From contig NZ_AP028065.1 of the NCBI RefSeq assembly GCF_030297135.1, positions 3,162,001-3,226,000 on the forward strand: a DNA stretch of 64,000 nt. Reading direction: 5' to 3'. Source of the DNA: Pseudoalteromonas apostichopi. Its GTDB lineage: Bacteria > Pseudomonadota > Gammaproteobacteria > Enterobacterales > Alteromonadaceae. Positions within the stretch are counted from its first letter, which is position 1. Each line of letters starts with the position of its first letter. A program made the position numbers and the translations under genes. Positions 7,379-15,279 of the stretch are shown one piece after another. The notes under the pieces are model-generated. The model was given only the letters and a program-made list of their open reading frames with translations, was not told the origin of the DNA and did not search any database.

Positions 7379-8413
7379 TTGGAAATTAGAAAACTTAACT
7401 CACTACGTGCTTTAGCTGCGCTCATTGTCTTTTTCACTCATTTTAGCGACATAACTAATTGGCTTGGTGGTGTGTTAGGAGGGGGCTCAGGGGCATATGG
7501 GGTGATGCTTTTCTTTCTTCTTAGTGGCTTTTTGATGTCTTATCTATATATAGAAAAAGGCTTTAATAAAGATAATATTGTCCGCTATTTTTCTGCTCGT
7601 TTTGCTAGAGTTATTCCTTTGTATTTAGTGGTTGTTCTTGCCTCTTACTTGTTATCGAATAATGGTAGTTCTGTTCTTTATAACATTCCTGATACCGAGA
7701 CCTTAATAGCTCATTTACTGTTTATTTATGGCGAAAGTGTTCTGTGGTCAATACCGCCAGAAATACACTTTTATTTTATATTTACACTTTTTTGGGCAAT
7801 GTCGAAAAATAGAACAGGGTATATTTATCTTTCAATTTTAGCTGTAATGCTATTGTTGTTCTTTACAAATTATCCACGTATTTATGGTGATATTAATGGT
7901 GTTCCATACAGTCTGTTTAGTGTATTAAGGACATTACCCTTCTTTTTTGTCGGGGTTATGTTGGGCATGAACTATCGTTCATTAACTATTCCATATTACC
8001 TGCGAAAACATTGGTTTGTATTAACGCTTGGTTTTATTCCTTTGCTGTACCCAGCATTTTCTCCCATAAATACTGATGATAAGGTAAGAATGTGGTTGAG
8101 TTATGAAGTTCTGCTCGTAATGAGCTCTGTTTTCTTTTGTGTTGTTTTCCTCGTGCCAGACAATAATGTATTGCTCGCTAATCGATTTGGTGATTTTATC
8201 GGAAAGATATCGTACTCGCTTTACTTGCTTCATATGCCAATAATCGCAAAAGTGAACCAATTAGACGTGTCAATTGAGCTAAAGCTCTTGCTATCTCTGC
8301 TGCTGAGTGTCATAGCAGCAGCTATTTCATATCAATTTTTTGAAAAGCCAGTAGCAAATTTAATTCGAAAAAAAGTATCTAATCGGTCAAATTCAGCCAC
8401 CAGCTCAGCTTAG
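7379..8413 (+). CDS. Acyltransferase 3-family membrane protein (O-acetyltransferase)
   Basis: 344-aa polytopic membrane protein with about ten hydrophobic segments, starting MEIRKLNSLRALAALIVFFTHFSD: the R-A-x-A and the following His in the first membrane helix are the hallmark of the acyltransferase 3 (OafA/NodX) family, which acetylates or acylates surface sugars. The C-terminus ends in YQFFEKPVANLIRKK, also typical. The start is TTG at 7379, with AAGGA 7 bases upstream and no better ATG. No glycan cluster surrounds it, so the substrate is unknown. Confidence 0.85.
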   Translation: MEIRKLNSLRALAALIVFFTHFSDITNWLGGVLGGGSGAYGVMLFFLLSGFLMSYLYIEKGFNKDNIVRYFSARFARVIPLYLVVVLASYLLSNNGSSVLYNIPDTETLIAHLLFIYGESVLWSIPPEIHFYFIFTLFWAMSKNRTGYIYLSILAVMLLLFFTNYPRIYGDINGVPYSLFSVLRTLPFFFVGVMLGMNYRSLTIPYYLRKHWFVLTLGFIPLLYPAFSPINTDDKVRMWLSYEVLLVMSSVFFCVVFLVPDNNVLLANRFGDFIGKISYSLYLLHMPIIAKVNQLDVSIELKLLLSLLLSVIAAAISYQFFEKPVANLIRKKVSNRSNSATSSA

Positions 8414-8480
8414 CGAAACTACATTCGTTTTTACTGAAGATACATTTTTACATTGCGGTAATAAGTTCTCCATAATCTGC

Positions 8481-8529
8481 TAGCACCTAGCACCTAGCAC
8501 CTAGCACCTAGCACCTAGCACCTAGCACC
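8481..8529. repeat. Tandem heptanucleotide repeat, 7 perfect copies of TAGCACC
   Basis: Seven uninterrupted copies of TAGCACC occupy the gap between the acyltransferase gene and the cytochrome b561 gene. A 7-bp unit can expand or contract by replication slippage. It is non-coding on my reading and lies 135 bases before the cytochrome start, so any effect would be on promoter spacing or the 5' leader rather than reading frame. Confidence 0.95.
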
Positions 8530-8663
8530 TGTTTTCCTTTTTCCTTACAACTTTCACCTGGAGTGTGCATATACGCACAGAAGCTGTTCGTTTTACGCTA
8601 TTTTCATTATTTAACCCATCGGTTAATCTGTATTTAGTTTCACGATTCTCATGGGAAATGAGT

Positions 8664-9218
8664 ATGTTAAAGAATTCAAAGTCAAGTTATGGCTGGGTGG
8701 CCATCTTAGTGCACTGGTTAATGGCACTTGGGGTGTTTGGTTTATTTGGCTTAGGCGTTTATATGGTTGAGCTAACCTATTACGACGCTTGGTACAAAGG
8801 CTCTTTGGATTTGCATAAAAGCGTGGGTATTACCTTAGCGGCATTATTGTTGTTTCGTTTTGGTTGGCGCTTGTTAGGTACTCAACCTGAGCCTGTTGCA
8901 GGTAGCTCGAAAGCAATGAATCGGGTTGCACACTCAGTACATAAACTGATTTATTTAGCTTTAATTGTCATTGTGACATCGGGCTATTTAATCTCTACGG
9001 CCGATGGCCGTGCAATTGAAGTATTTAATTTATTTGCTGTACCGGCAATACCAGAGTCGGTCGCAAACCAAGAAGATATTGCAGGTAAAATTCACTTTTA
9101 TGCCGCGTATGGGCTAATAGCTGTGGTTGTTTTACATGCTTTAGGGGCACTAAAACATCATTTTATCGATAAAGATAAAACCTTAATTAGAATGATCAAA
9201 CCATTGAAGGATGATTAA
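8664..9218 (+). CDS. Cytochrome b561-type membrane protein
   Basis: 184 aa with four membrane helices and the haem-ligand histidines expected for the bacterial b561/CybB family: VAILVHWLMALG in helix 1, DLHKSVGI before helix 2, AHSVHKLIYLALI in helix 3 and VLHALGALKHHF at the end of helix 4. It passes electrons across or within the inner membrane, probably from quinol. ATG at 8664 is preferred because GGGA lies 7 bases upstream and the length then matches the family. It overlaps the ribosome site of a yceI gene, a very common pairing. Confidence 0.9.
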   Translation: MLKNSKSSYGWVAILVHWLMALGVFGLFGLGVYMVELTYYDAWYKGSLDLHKSVGITLAALLLFRFGWRLLGTQPEPVAGSSKAMNRVAHSVHKLIYLALIVIVTSGYLISTADGRAIEVFNLFAVPAIPESVANQEDIAGKIHFYAAYGLIAVVVLHALGALKHHFIDKDKTLIRMIKPLKDD

Positions 9219-9219
9219 C

Positions 9220-9798
9220 ATGAAAAAATTACTATTAGGCACAGCACTAAGTGCTGCACTTTTCTCAACTGCTAACGCAAATGCAGCTGACTACGTTATT
9301 GATACAGACGGTGCGCACGCATTTGTAACTTTTAAAATTAAGCACTTAGGTTACAGCTGGTTACATGGTCGTTTTAATACCTTTTCAGGTGATTTTAGCT
9401 ATGACGATAAAGCGCCGAATGCGTCTAAAATCAATGTAACGATTGAAACTAAAAGCATCGACTCAAATCATGCTGAGCGTGACAAACATTTACGTAGCAA
9501 AGATTTCTTAAATGTTGATAAGTACCCAACCGCAACATTTAAAAGTACTTCAATCAAATTTGATGAAGACGGTGATGAAGCTGATGTAACGGGTGAATTC
9601 ACCTTAAATGGTGTCACTAAAACCATTACCTTTGAAATTGATAAAATTGGTGAAGGTAAAGATCCATGGGGTGGTTATCGTGTTGGCTTTGAAGGCGAAA
9701 CAAGCCTAAAACTAACTGACTATGGTATCGACTACAACCTTGGTCCTGCTTCGACACATGTTGATATAGGTTTATTTATTGAAGGCGTACGTAAGTAA
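9220..9798 (+). CDS. YceI-family periplasmic lipid-binding protein
   Basis: 192 aa with a signal peptide (MKKLLLGTALSAALFSTANANA) and a YceI lipocalin-like barrel: YVIDTDGAHAFVTFKIKHLGYSWLHGRF, then SIDSNHAERDKHLRSKDFL and TGEFTLNGVTKTITFE. Members bind polyisoprenoid chains such as ubiquinone-8 in the periplasm. ATG at 9220 fits AAGG 9 bases upstream; the ATG at 9211 touches that site directly. Its gene starts 1 bp after the cytochrome b561 stop, so both are cotranscribed and may share a quinone-related role. Confidence 0.92.
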   Translation: MKKLLLGTALSAALFSTANANAADYVIDTDGAHAFVTFKIKHLGYSWLHGRFNTFSGDFSYDDKAPNASKINVTIETKSIDSNHAERDKHLRSKDFLNVDKYPTATFKSTSIKFDEDGDEADVTGEFTLNGVTKTITFEIDKIGEGKDPWGGYRVGFEGETSLKLTDYGIDYNLGPASTHVDIGLFIEGVRK

Positions 9799-9819
9799 GT
9801 TTATCAATGTTTAATTAAT

Positions 9820-9847
9820 AAAAGTGCCGCTTAGTGAGCGGCACTTT
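9820..9847. terminator. Bidirectional terminator between yceI and the binding-protein gene
   Basis: AAAGTGCCGCT pairs with AGCGGCACTTT around TAGTG, with A-rich sequence on the left and T-rich on the right. It serves yceI from the left. On the minus strand the last codons and stop (TAA in the loop) of the convergent gene lie inside the stem. Confidence 0.85.
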
Positions 9848-10691
9848 CGTTTCTATCTTTTAATCTCTTTTCTAAAATTGGTTGCAAATTATCAGGTAGC
9901 CAGCGCACTAACACATCATGAAAAGCATCTGTATGAGCGATTTTCTCAAGTGTTTGATCTAATAATTTTACCGTTACCTCACCTTGCTTGTTTTTAGTGC
10001 AGCCTACATAGCCAATGCTTAACGCTGGTGCTTCAGTAAGTGTGATTTGGGTTAGTTCATCTTCAAAGCCCATGGAATGAGCAAGATAATAATGCTCGCT
10101 TGGGTAGCCAAGTAATATATCAATACGCTTTTTTTGTAGCATATAAGTCAAGCTTGCGAGGGTGTCTCTGCCGGGGCGTGAAATGATATTGGCATCATGA
10201 CTTTCGTTAATCACCTTGTCGATATTAGTCCCGAAAGAGCGGCTCATTGATACCCCTAATGCAAGGTTTTCGGCTAATAATGATTTTAGTGACACAGGTT
10301 TTGTGACGTCTAACTCAAGTTTTGCGGCTAACTCTTTACGTATTGCAATAGACGGCGACAAACCTACAGTTGATGAATGTTCAGTAAACTGAATATGCTG
10401 CTTACGGTGCTCGTTTTGATATAACGACAGCATACAGTAATTATTGTGTGGGTTTGATAGTTCATGCACAGCACGACTGGCTGGCAATAAAGTGCGTTTA
10501 AATGAGACCTCAGGCAGTGCTTTTTCTAATAATTTGATCACACTTTCATCACGACCTGTGCCTTCATATTTATCATGCATGATGTAGTAGGGGGCAAAAT
10601 CAACCATGATCCACTCAATGGCTTTAGGTTGCTTATTTGCATAAGCTGGCAAGCAAAAAAGTAATAGTAAAATAGACCACACACTACGCAT
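9831..10691 (-). CDS. Periplasmic solute-binding-like protein (SBP_bac_3 type)
   Basis: 286 aa with a signal peptide (MRSVWSILLLLFCLPAYA) and the bilobal fold pattern of the amino-acid-binding-protein superfamily: IEWIMVDFAPYYI at the start, LLPASRAVHEL, then LGVSMSRSFGTNIDKVI and DILLGYPSEHYYLA. No transporter subunits are adjacent, so it may be an orphan binding protein or a sensor-like protein instead of an ABC component. Ligand unknown. Its stop codon lies within the loop of a shared terminator hairpin. Confidence 0.78.
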   Translation of the reverse strand: MRSVWSILLLLFCLPAYANKQPKAIEWIMVDFAPYYIMHDKYEGTGRDESVIKLLEKALPEVSFKRTLLPASRAVHELSNPHNNYCMLSLYQNEHRKQHIQFTEHSSTVGLSPSIAIRKELAAKLELDVTKPVSLKSLLAENLALGVSMSRSFGTNIDKVINESHDANIISRPGRDTLASLTYMLQKKRIDILLGYPSEHYYLAHSMGFEDELTQITLTEAPALSIGYVGCTKNKQGEVTVKLLDQTLEKIAHTDAFHDVLVRWLPDNLQPILEKRLKDRNESAAH

Positions 10692-10764
10692 AGTTACTAC
10701 CTATATAGGAACTAAAATATAAGTGTAGCAGGAATATAGGCTTATGTGGCTGGTGGTGAAAACT

Positions 10765-10790
10765 AAAACGCCAGCTTGTTGGCTGGCGTT
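10765..10790 (-). terminator. Terminator after the small gene at 10803
   Basis: On the minus strand AACGCCAGC pairs with GCTGGCGTT and is followed by a T-rich run. It lies 13 bases after the stop of the 55-aa ORF, which supports that ORF being transcribed leftwards. Confidence 0.75.
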
Positions 10791-10802
10791 TATCGGTAGG
10801 GT

Positions 10803-10970
10803 TTAGTTGGCTTTTAACCACTTCACAAATTGGCGTGCATCACTAGCCTTTTGGAAGATGGCATTTTTTAAGCCCTGCGTGTCGCTAAAAATTACACGCT
10901 GTTTGTTTACCGAGATTGATTGCACTGGATGTGCGATCTGGATCAAAGATCCGTTGTATTTATATGACAT
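10803..10970 (-). CDS. Small protein of unknown function
   Basis: 55 aa from the ATG at 10970 (MSYKYNGSLIQIAHPVQ), preceded by GTGAG 7 bases upstream. An upstream in-frame ATG at 11021 would add 17 residues without a ribosome site. No signal peptide; the end ASDARQFVKWLKAN looks helical. A terminator immediately downstream supports a real transcript. I do not recognise the family. Confidence 0.6.
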   Translation of the reverse strand: MSYKYNGSLIQIAHPVQSISVNKQRVIFSDTQGLKNAIFQKASDARQFVKWLKAN

Positions 10971-11333
10971 AATAAAACTCACTTTTTCTTTTGTCTGTGT
11001 CTGTAGAGCTTTAATAGGCATTTAAAAAATACAGACCGACATTTGTTGTCTTGCTAACAGTGTTGACTAAGTTTGTGACAGTTTGGTGATGATTTGAAAA
11101 TTCATCAAAATGTCATTTAGCGAACAAGCTGCAAGTATTTATACGAATATGCGGGAATTACTGGATCAAGGTAAGGGGTTAACCGCGTGGTTTCTAAAAA
11201 CCAGACAATCAGAGTACTGTAAGAATCAATTAAGCGCAAGGTTTATTTTTTGAACATCAAAAATAATCTCTGGATGTTTAATAGAAACAGGCGTATTGTG
11301 ATTAGGCACAAGATAACAATAAGAAGTATGCTT
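10971..11333. other. Intergenic stretch with one doubtful small ORF
   Basis: The 363 bases between the leftward 55-aa gene and the rightward hydrolase-like gene probably hold both promoters (a TTGACT hexamer near 11061 is a candidate -35 for the rightward unit). Apart from the doubtful ORF at 11110-11253 I see no RNA gene or strong repeat. Confidence 0.5.
11110..11253 (+). CDS. Possible small protein upstream of the hydrolase cluster
   Basis: An ATG-to-TGA frame of 47 codons (begins MSFSEQAASIYTNMREL, ends in QLSARFIF) fills the gap. Composition looks protein-like, with a predicted N-terminal helix, but there is no clear Shine-Dalgarno. It could be a leader ORF, a remnant, or chance. Low confidence. 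Confidence 0.25.
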   Translation: MSFSEQAASIYTNMRELLDQGKGLTAWFLKTRQSEYCKNQLSARFIF

Positions 11334-11909
11334 ATGAATTACCTTTTGGTATCAGATATATTCGGTAAAACAGCGCATCTATCGCTGCTTGCTCAGCAGC
11401 TTCGTGGTAAGGTTAGTCTTTGTGACCCTTACATGGGGGAAATTCAGCTCCCCATAAATGAGCAGTTTCAATATCAACATTTTATGACTCAATGCGGCCA
11501 TGACAGTTATTTTGAGCTAGTGCATTTAAAAATGGCGACTGTCCGTCAGCCAACCACGATTATTGCATTTAGTGCAGGCGCTGCCGCTGTGTGGCGTGCT
11601 CAAGCAGAATTAAAAGATTCTTTCATTAAAAAAATCATTGCCTTTTATCCATCACAAGTTAGACATCATCTTGAGCTTGAGGCTAACGTTCCTTGTCGAT
11701 TTATTTTTCCTCACAGTGAAGAGCATTTTGATATTAAGCCTGTGATTGCTTCATTAAAAAGTAAAGCCAAGGTGAGCTGTGAAGTAGCCGACTATGCTCA
11801 TGGGTTTATGAACCCGCTATCTGAGAATTTTAATCAGCTCGGCTATCAGCAATTTAACGAACAGCTATTAAAAGAGTGTTGTAACTCAGAACTTGTCCCC
11901 AACGATTAA
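11334..11909 (+). CDS. Alpha/beta-hydrolase-like protein
   Basis: 191 aa from the ATG at 11334 (MNYLLVSDIFGKTAHL), chosen because AAGAAG lies 7 bases upstream. The pattern LLVSDIFGKT - TTIIAFSAGAAAVW (candidate nucleophile Ser in F-S-A-G) - IIAFYPSQVRHH - CRFIFPHSEEHFD - DYAHGFMNP (candidate catalytic His) matches the dienelactone-hydrolase branch of the alpha/beta-hydrolase fold, although it is shorter than most (about 230 aa). No signal peptide. It is 46 bp from the next gene and is the first member of a three-gene enzyme operon. Confidence 0.62.
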   Translation: MNYLLVSDIFGKTAHLSLLAQQLRGKVSLCDPYMGEIQLPINEQFQYQHFMTQCGHDSYFELVHLKMATVRQPTTIIAFSAGAAAVWRAQAELKDSFIKKIIAFYPSQVRHHLELEANVPCRFIFPHSEEHFDIKPVIASLKSKAKVSCEVADYAHGFMNPLSENFNQLGYQQFNEQLLKECCNSELVPND

Positions 11910-11955
11910 AAAACTGGTCTATAGTCATTACTAAACAACAATATAAGTAATGACT

Positions 11956-12897
11956 ATGACGGACCAAACAAATTACAGCCACTTCTTATCTAACCCGGTT
12001 GCTAAACCACCTTGTCGAATGATCAACGCGCAAATGTATGGTTTTTTTGTGTCTGGCTGCGAGCAAAAAATGCAGCAGTATGTTGATGCAACTTTAAATC
12101 TACTAGCAACTGAATCAACCTCGTTTAATGTGTTAGGGAGTGCTTGTTTACTTACCTTCACTGATATCGAAAAAATTTCTTCGTTAACGCCACCGTTTTC
12201 TGAGCATGGCTGGATGCAAGAAACCGATATTATTATTTGGCTCCCAGTAGCAAAAATGCAAGATGGTGATATTAGCCATTTATATTGGTATCCGGCTTTT
12301 ATTAGTGTGAATAATATCTATGCCTTAATTAATGGCAGAGAGGCTTGGGGTTACAATAAATACTTATGTGAATACCAAATGCCTACAGCTGTGAGTGATG
12401 CGGGGCCCTTTAGTATAACTTTAGAATGTTTTGATGTATTTCACCCAGACTCTAAATTAGCGATGCATGAGCTATTAACCATTGAGCAAACACAAGCAAG
12501 TACCAAGGAAAACTTACTCGATAACTTATCGCAATTTTCTAAGCACGTAACAGACTTGTTTGATGCGCAAATTAAAGGCATTGACATATCACTTCTTAAA
12601 CAATTGTTAGAGGGATTTATACACCCGCAGATGGATCAGATTTTATTTAAACAATTTCCTGATGGTGTAGGAGAAAAAGCGGTTTATCAGAGCGTTGTTC
12701 ATTCGCCATCACTAATCAAAAAAATCCACCAATTAAAACTTTTACACAATGATTTTAGTCTTGATGTAAAAGCGCTTGCGAGTTTTCCTTTAAATGACAT
12801 GTTTGGCATCGCACTTGGCAAGCAAGTTGTTCATTTACCTTTTTACGTCAATATGGATTTTGACCAGCTTGGCGCAACACAACTGTTACCAGCATAG
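11956..12897 (+). CDS. Acetoacetate decarboxylase-like protein
   Basis: About 313 aa. The segment AFISVNNIYALINGREAWGYNKYLCEY aligns with the active-site region of acetoacetate decarboxylase. The Schiff-base lysine (Lys115 in the Clostridium enzyme) is kept as the K of YNKYL, while the neighbouring Lys116 that tunes its pKa is Tyr. Members of this superfamily also act as aldolases or dehydratases, so decarboxylation is not assured. ATG at 11956 fits a TAAG site better than the ATG at 11950. Three bases separate its stop from the ribosome site and start of the FAD oxidoreductase gene. Confidence 0.72.
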   Translation: MTDQTNYSHFLSNPVAKPPCRMINAQMYGFFVSGCEQKMQQYVDATLNLLATESTSFNVLGSACLLTFTDIEKISSLTPPFSEHGWMQETDIIIWLPVAKMQDGDISHLYWYPAFISVNNIYALINGREAWGYNKYLCEYQMPTAVSDAGPFSITLECFDVFHPDSKLAMHELLTIEQTQASTKENLLDNLSQFSKHVTDLFDAQIKGIDISLLKQLLEGFIHPQMDQILFKQFPDGVGEKAVYQSVVHSPSLIKKIHQLKLLHNDFSLDVKALASFPLNDMFGIALGKQVVHLPFYVNMDFDQLGATQLLPA

Positions 12898-12905
12898 AGG
12901 TGACC

Positions 12906-15137
12906 ATGGAAAAAGAAAAAATCACTATTGTCGGGGGCGGTGTTGCAGCGATGACTGCGGCTGTGTACTTAACCGAGCAAGTTAATTGGCAAAGCCAGCG
13001 CGAAATTACTGTCTATCAACAAGGCTGGCGTCTTGGCGGGAAAGGGGCAAGTGGCCGTAACGCCCATTTCGGACAGCGAATTGAAGAGCATGGTTTACAT
13101 GTTTGGTTTGGCGCATACGTGAATAGTTTTCGCACCTTAGAAGGTGTATATAATTCACTCAATAGACCCGCTAGTTGTTCATTGGCTACTTGGCAGCAGG
13201 CCTTTAAACCACACAGCTTTATTGCCTTACAAGAGTTTATTGATAACGAATGGCAAACTTGGCCGATTGATTTTCCAACCGTTGCAGGTAACCCCGCTGA
13301 TGGCAGCCTAGATATAACAGTGTGGGACTTTGTCACCATGACATTAGCATGGCTAAAAAAATGGACCGAAGGCATTGAGCATGTTTGTCAGCAGCAACAT
13401 GCTCAAACTACGTTAGTGACTAAAAAATCACGGGATCAATCGTTACTCAAGCACATGTATCAAGAAATCAAAGCAGATATTGATACCCATTTAAATGGCG
13501 CAAAGCAGTTTATTGATGATATTGAAGCAGGCGCAACTGAAATTGCCTCGAACCCACGAACATTGATAACCCATTTGCTACAGTTCACTGAAAAGCAGGC
13601 TACGCACACCGATAAGCAAGCTGATCGCTTGGTGATTTGGTATATCGTCAGAAAGTTAAAACGTTGGTTTAAAGATCAAGTGATTGATTTACTGGATGAC
13701 AACCCAGAGCTGCGTAGACTTTATATTTGCGCCGATCTTGCTATTGCAATGCTCACAGGACTGATTAAAGACAAGGTCTATCGAGACGGTTTTGGCGCCA
13801 TTAATTGCTACGATTTTCGTCAGTGGCTAGAAAAAAATGGTGCTAACAAAACTTACAGTGTCGATTCAGCGCCAGTACGTGGCTTTTATGATTTGGTGTT
13901 CGCTTATCCAAAAGGAGACTTTAATAAACCCAATGTTGAAGCCGGTGTTGCCGCCCTTGCCATGTTACGAATAGGCCTTTGCTACAAAGGTGGCGTGATG
14001 TGGAAAATGCAAGCAGGGATGGGCGATGTCATTTTCGGTCCAATTTATGAGCTTTTAAAGCAGCGCGGCGTTAAGTTTAAGTTTTTTCATCAGTTAACTA
14101 ACTTATCGGCAGGACAAAATGACCAAGGTGAGCCGCTGGTAAGTGAAATTAAACTTTGCCAACAGGTGAGTTTAATTGGCCAAGATTATGAACCGCTTAT
14201 TGATGTAAAAAAACTACCTTGCTGGCCTAGTGAGCCATTGTATGAGCAAATCAGTCCTGAACAAGCGCATTTATTACAAGAATATCAGATCAATTTAGAG
14301 TCATTTTGGAGTAATTGGCCTGAGGTCTATCAAGAGCACTTTAGCACCCCATTGCCAACAGTGTCCCTACGCCATGGTATTGATTTTGATACACTGATTT
14401 TAGGTGTCTCAGTTGCCTCACTTGAACATGTAGCCTCTGAACTTTTAGCTGTAGATTACGCGCTTTCTCAACAAGCAACAAAAGTGCAAAGTGTGGCGAC
14501 TCAGGCTTGCCAAGTATGGTTGAATAAAACCGATCCACAACTTGGCTTTACGCAAACTAATGCCGCTGATGAAGGGCCTATTTTAAGCGGCTTTGTTGAG
14601 CCGTTTGATACTTGGGCCGCAATGGGCAATTTGCTAGATAAAGAAGATTGGCCAAGTGAAAATGCGCCAGTGAACATTGCCTATTTTTGCAGTGCGTTTA
14701 GCTGCGAAAACTACCCACCTGCCAGTGCACATCAATTCCCAGAGCAAATGAAAGCCGAAGTCAAATTGAATATGCATAATTTGTTTAGCGCAGATATGCG
14801 GCCACTTTGGCCCGAAGCCTATATTGATAACAAGTTTGATTGGCAGGTTTTTTATAGTGATCCACACAGCATTTTACCTGTACTTGAGCAGCAATATTGG
14901 CGCGTTAATGTAGACCCTAGTGAGCGCTATGTTTTATCTGTGGTTGATTCGAGTAAATACCGCCTTGCTACAGATGGCAGTCAGTTTGTCAATTTACGCA
15001 TCACTGGCGACTGGATAAAAACAGGGGTTAATGCAGGTTGTGTTGAGGCTGCTGTGATGGCAGGTATGCAAACAGCGCGGGCAATATGTGGTTGGCCAAC
15101 TAAGATCAGCGGAGAGCACGCATTCGAAAAAGGTTAG
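12906..15137 (+). CDS. Large FAD-dependent oxidoreductase (amine oxidase / desaturase-like)
   Basis: 743 aa. The N-terminus has the dinucleotide-binding motif KITIVGGGVAAMTAAVYL and the second motif GWRLGGKGASGRN, followed by EEHGLHVWFGAY, similar to carotenoid-desaturase and amine-oxidase flavoproteins. The C-terminal LRITGDWIKTGVNAGCVEAAVMAG is the usual closing FAD contact. It is longer than typical desaturases (about 500 aa), with an extra helical section near residues 130-270. ATG at 12906 is preferred over GTG at 12900 because GAGG lies 5 bases upstream. It probably oxidises a hydrophobic substrate, related to the two upstream enzymes; the substrate is unknown. Confidence 0.8.
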   Translation: MEKEKITIVGGGVAAMTAAVYLTEQVNWQSQREITVYQQGWRLGGKGASGRNAHFGQRIEEHGLHVWFGAYVNSFRTLEGVYNSLNRPASCSLATWQQAFKPHSFIALQEFIDNEWQTWPIDFPTVAGNPADGSLDITVWDFVTMTLAWLKKWTEGIEHVCQQQHAQTTLVTKKSRDQSLLKHMYQEIKADIDTHLNGAKQFIDDIEAGATEIASNPRTLITHLLQFTEKQATHTDKQADRLVIWYIVRKLKRWFKDQVIDLLDDNPELRRLYICADLAIAMLTGLIKDKVYRDGFGAINCYDFRQWLEKNGANKTYSVDSAPVRGFYDLVFAYPKGDFNKPNVEAGVAALAMLRIGLCYKGGVMWKMQAGMGDVIFGPIYELLKQRGVKFKFFHQLTNLSAGQNDQGEPLVSEIKLCQQVSLIGQDYEPLIDVKKLPCWPSEPLYEQISPEQAHLLQEYQINLESFWSNWPEVYQEHFSTPLPTVSLRHGIDFDTLILGVSVASLEHVASELLAVDYALSQQATKVQSVATQACQVWLNKTDPQLGFTQTNAADEGPILSGFVEPFDTWAAMGNLLDKEDWPSENAPVNIAYFCSAFSCENYPPASAHQFPEQMKAEVKLNMHNLFSADMRPLWPEAYIDNKFDWQVFYSDPHSILPVLEQQYWRVNVDPSERYVLSVVDSSKYRLATDGSQFVNLRITGDWIKTGVNAGCVEAAVMAGMQTARAICGWPTKISGEHAFEKG

Positions 15138-15161
15138 TGTGAGTAAAGTTGTAAATAAGTA

Positions 15162-15195
15162 TGCGTATAAGTCATGAAATTCCATGATTTATATG
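15162..15195. repeat. Long inverted repeat upstream of the TonB receptor gene
   Basis: GCGTATAAGTCATG (15162-15175) and CATGATTTATATGC (15182-15195) form a 14-bp stem with only two G-U type mismatches around a 6-base spacer. There is no T-tract after it, so it looks more like an operator or an RNA stem than a normal terminator. Confidence 0.55.
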
Positions 15196-15279
15196 CGACT
15201 TTAATTGATTGTTTGGTCTATACTTACCACTAAATTACAACAATTTAACAAGTTTCCCTCTTTTAAGGTCTAAAAGCTA

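Noticed and set aside
8481..8529. CRISPR array or REP element
   Set aside because: Units are 7 bp with no spacers and no palindromic structure; it is a simple tandem repeat.
10807..11025. Rightward 72-codon ORF over the 55-aa gene
   Set aside because: It is the mirror of the leftward small gene, which has a ribosome site and a terminator; the rightward frame has neither.
13016..13375. 119-codon leftward ORF inside the FAD oxidoreductase gene
   Set aside because: Fully contained in a gene with clear FAD motifs; the antisense product shows no recognisable domain.
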